Part shown: positions 63,418-64,000 of the stretch, piece by piece
Layout: every line of letters starts with the position of its first letter
Position numbering within the stretch: position 1 is the first letter of the stretch
NCBI GenBank assembly: GCA_030430205.1
Contig: JAUIGE010000002.1
Location: forward strand, 62,001-126,000
DNA from: Bacteroidia bacterium
GTDB lineage: Bacteria > Bacteroidota > Bacteroidia > J057
Length of the DNA stretch: 64,000 nucleotides
Direction: 5' to 3'
Translations under genes and position numbers: made by a program
Notes under the pieces: model-generated
What the model saw: only the letters and a program-made list of their open reading frames with translations
What the model was told of the DNA's origin: nothing
Databases searched by the model: none

Positions 63418-63425
63418 CAAAAGTA
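63418..63425 (-). promoter_or_regulatory. Candidate -7 element of the second solute-binding lipoprotein gene
   Basis: Minus strand TACTTTTG fits TAnnTTTG, 28 bp before the ATG. The same octamer serves the divergent gene 23 bp away on the other strand. No clear -33 TTTG. Confidence 0.45.
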
Positions 63426-63447
63426 CCAAATCTTTTACAATAATTGC

Positions 63448-63455
63448 TACTTTTG
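63448..63455 (+). promoter_or_regulatory. Candidate -7 element of gldA
   Basis: TACTTTTG fits TAnnTTTG and lies 43 bp before the gldA ATG. No clear -33 TTTG. Confidence 0.45.
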
Positions 63456-63498
63456 GCAAGCAGGGCGTAGTTGCCAAAAGCATACCAGATCATCACCT

Positions 63499-64000
63499 AT
63501 GTTAATTCAGATAAATCAGCTTACCAAAGTCTATGGCGAACAAAAAGCGATAGATGAACTCAATTTTGAGGTGCGTCCGGGAGAGATTCTCGGTTTTCTC
63601 GGCCCCAATGGTGCCGGCAAAACCACCACAATGAAGATCATCACCTGCTATTTGCCGCCGACTTCAGGCTCGGTGAGCCTGGGAGAATACAATATACACG
63701 AGCATCCGCTCGAGATCCGCCGCAGGATCGGCTACCTGCCCGAGCACAATCCTCTCTACCTGGACATGTATGTCAGGGAGTTTCTGCAATTCGTCTCGGC
63801 AGTCTACAAACTGCCCCCCAAAACCCAAAATCAGCGGATCGCTGAGGTGATCGAAATGACCGGTCTCGGTCGGGAGCAGCACAAGAAGATCGGCGCCCTT
63901 TCCAAGGGCTACCGCCAGCGCGTAGGGCTTTCGCAAGCCCTGATTCACAATCCCGAAGTGCTCATCCTCGATGAGCCTACCAGTGGGCTCGATCCCAATC
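63499..64000 (+). CDS. gldA: Gliding-motility ABC ATPase GldA, 3' end cut by window edge
   Basis: 167 N-terminal residues from the ATG at 63499, beginning MLIQINQLTKVYGEQKAIDE. Walker A is GPNGAGKTTTMK near residues 36-47, the signature ALSKGYRQRVGLSQAL and Walker B VLILDEPTSGLDPN end at the window edge. The sequence RIGYLPEHNPLYLDMYVREFL is typical of GldA. GldA with GldF and GldG is needed for gliding in several Bacteroidota; whether those follow here cannot be seen. Confidence 0.88.
   Translation, partial: MLIQINQLTKVYGEQKAIDELNFEVRPGEILGFLGPNGAGKTTTMKIITCYLPPTSGSVSLGEYNIHEHPLEIRRRIGYLPEHNPLYLDMYVREFLQFVSAVYKLPPKTQNQRIAEVIEMTGLGREQHKKIGALSKGYRQRVGLSQALIHNPEVLILDEPTSGLDPN

Overview
The window is a piece of chromosome from a member of the Bacteroidota, most likely of the Saprospiria (Lewinella/Haliscomenobacter-like). 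That placement is an inference from several signs. Secreted proteins carry C-terminal type IX secretion (T9SS) sorting tails, a gldA-like gliding ABC ATPase is present, and there are propeller-type sensor kinases. Promoter elements match the Bacteroidota pattern (TTTG, 19-20 bp, TAnnTTTG), and Shine-Dalgarno sites are scarce. Most of the window looks like vertically inherited chromosome with moderate GC. The AT-rich block around 6.1-7.7 kb is the clearest exception. No rRNA, tRNA, CRISPR array, prophage or insertion sequence was recognised.

Layout. 1-6 kb: a cut DoxX-like gene, a secreted FG-GAP/UnbV repeat protein, a membrane-anchored AraC regulator, a membrane protein with a translationally coupled winged-helix regulator, and a solute-binding lipoprotein. 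6.2-7.7 kb: an AT-rich DUF4143 ATPase preceded by three direct repeats at exact 33-bp spacing. 7.7-12.2 kb: an ABC exporter whose permease is fused to an M1 aminopeptidase, plus its ATPase. 12.4-19.6 kb: two tandem propeller sensor histidine kinases followed by a LuxR-type response regulator. 19.8-26.3 kb: secreted T9SS cargo, a small lipoprotein, an SGNH hydrolase and a tandem pair of paralogous T9SS proteins. 26.5-32.3 kb: an HtrA protease, a 484-aa orphan, a single-domain response regulator, a DUF3127 protein and the exonuclease VII operon. 32.4-42.2 kb: mostly housekeeping genes (HAD phosphatase, ispF, LPG-synthase-type membrane protein, coaX, birA, Ldh-type dehydrogenase, SPOR protein, Ca2+/Na+ antiporter), plus an asparagine-patterned coiled-coil protein and two degenerate-enzyme candidates. 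42.3-46.97 kb: a giant alpha-2-macroglobulin with an internal TonB-like module. 47.1-55.4 kb: an NtrC-type regulator coupled to xerD, a hybrid histidine kinase, an HGSNAT-like acyltransferase, purM, a CarD/Tudor-like protein and a 41-aa ORF. 55.7-64 kb: a DUF4011-helicase-nuclease resembling the Hhe antiviral architecture, pruA, a second solute-binding lipoprotein and the start of gldA.

Recurring themes. Signal transduction is heavy: an AraC membrane regulator, two propeller kinases with a response regulator, a hybrid kinase, an NtrC regulator and a lone receiver. Many products are exported by Sec/T9SS. Five intergenic or gene-end sites hold short-period (7- or 8-bp) arrays. Four of the five have a left arm and an inverted right arm and could fold into hairpins. 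In two cases the array supplies the last codons of the flanking gene (ispF and the helicase). The most unusual protein-level observations are the coiled coil with Asn at 13 of 16 equivalent heptad positions, the TonB-C module inside an alpha-2-macroglobulin, and the 41-aa acidic peptide gene with its own terminator beside the helicase-nuclease.
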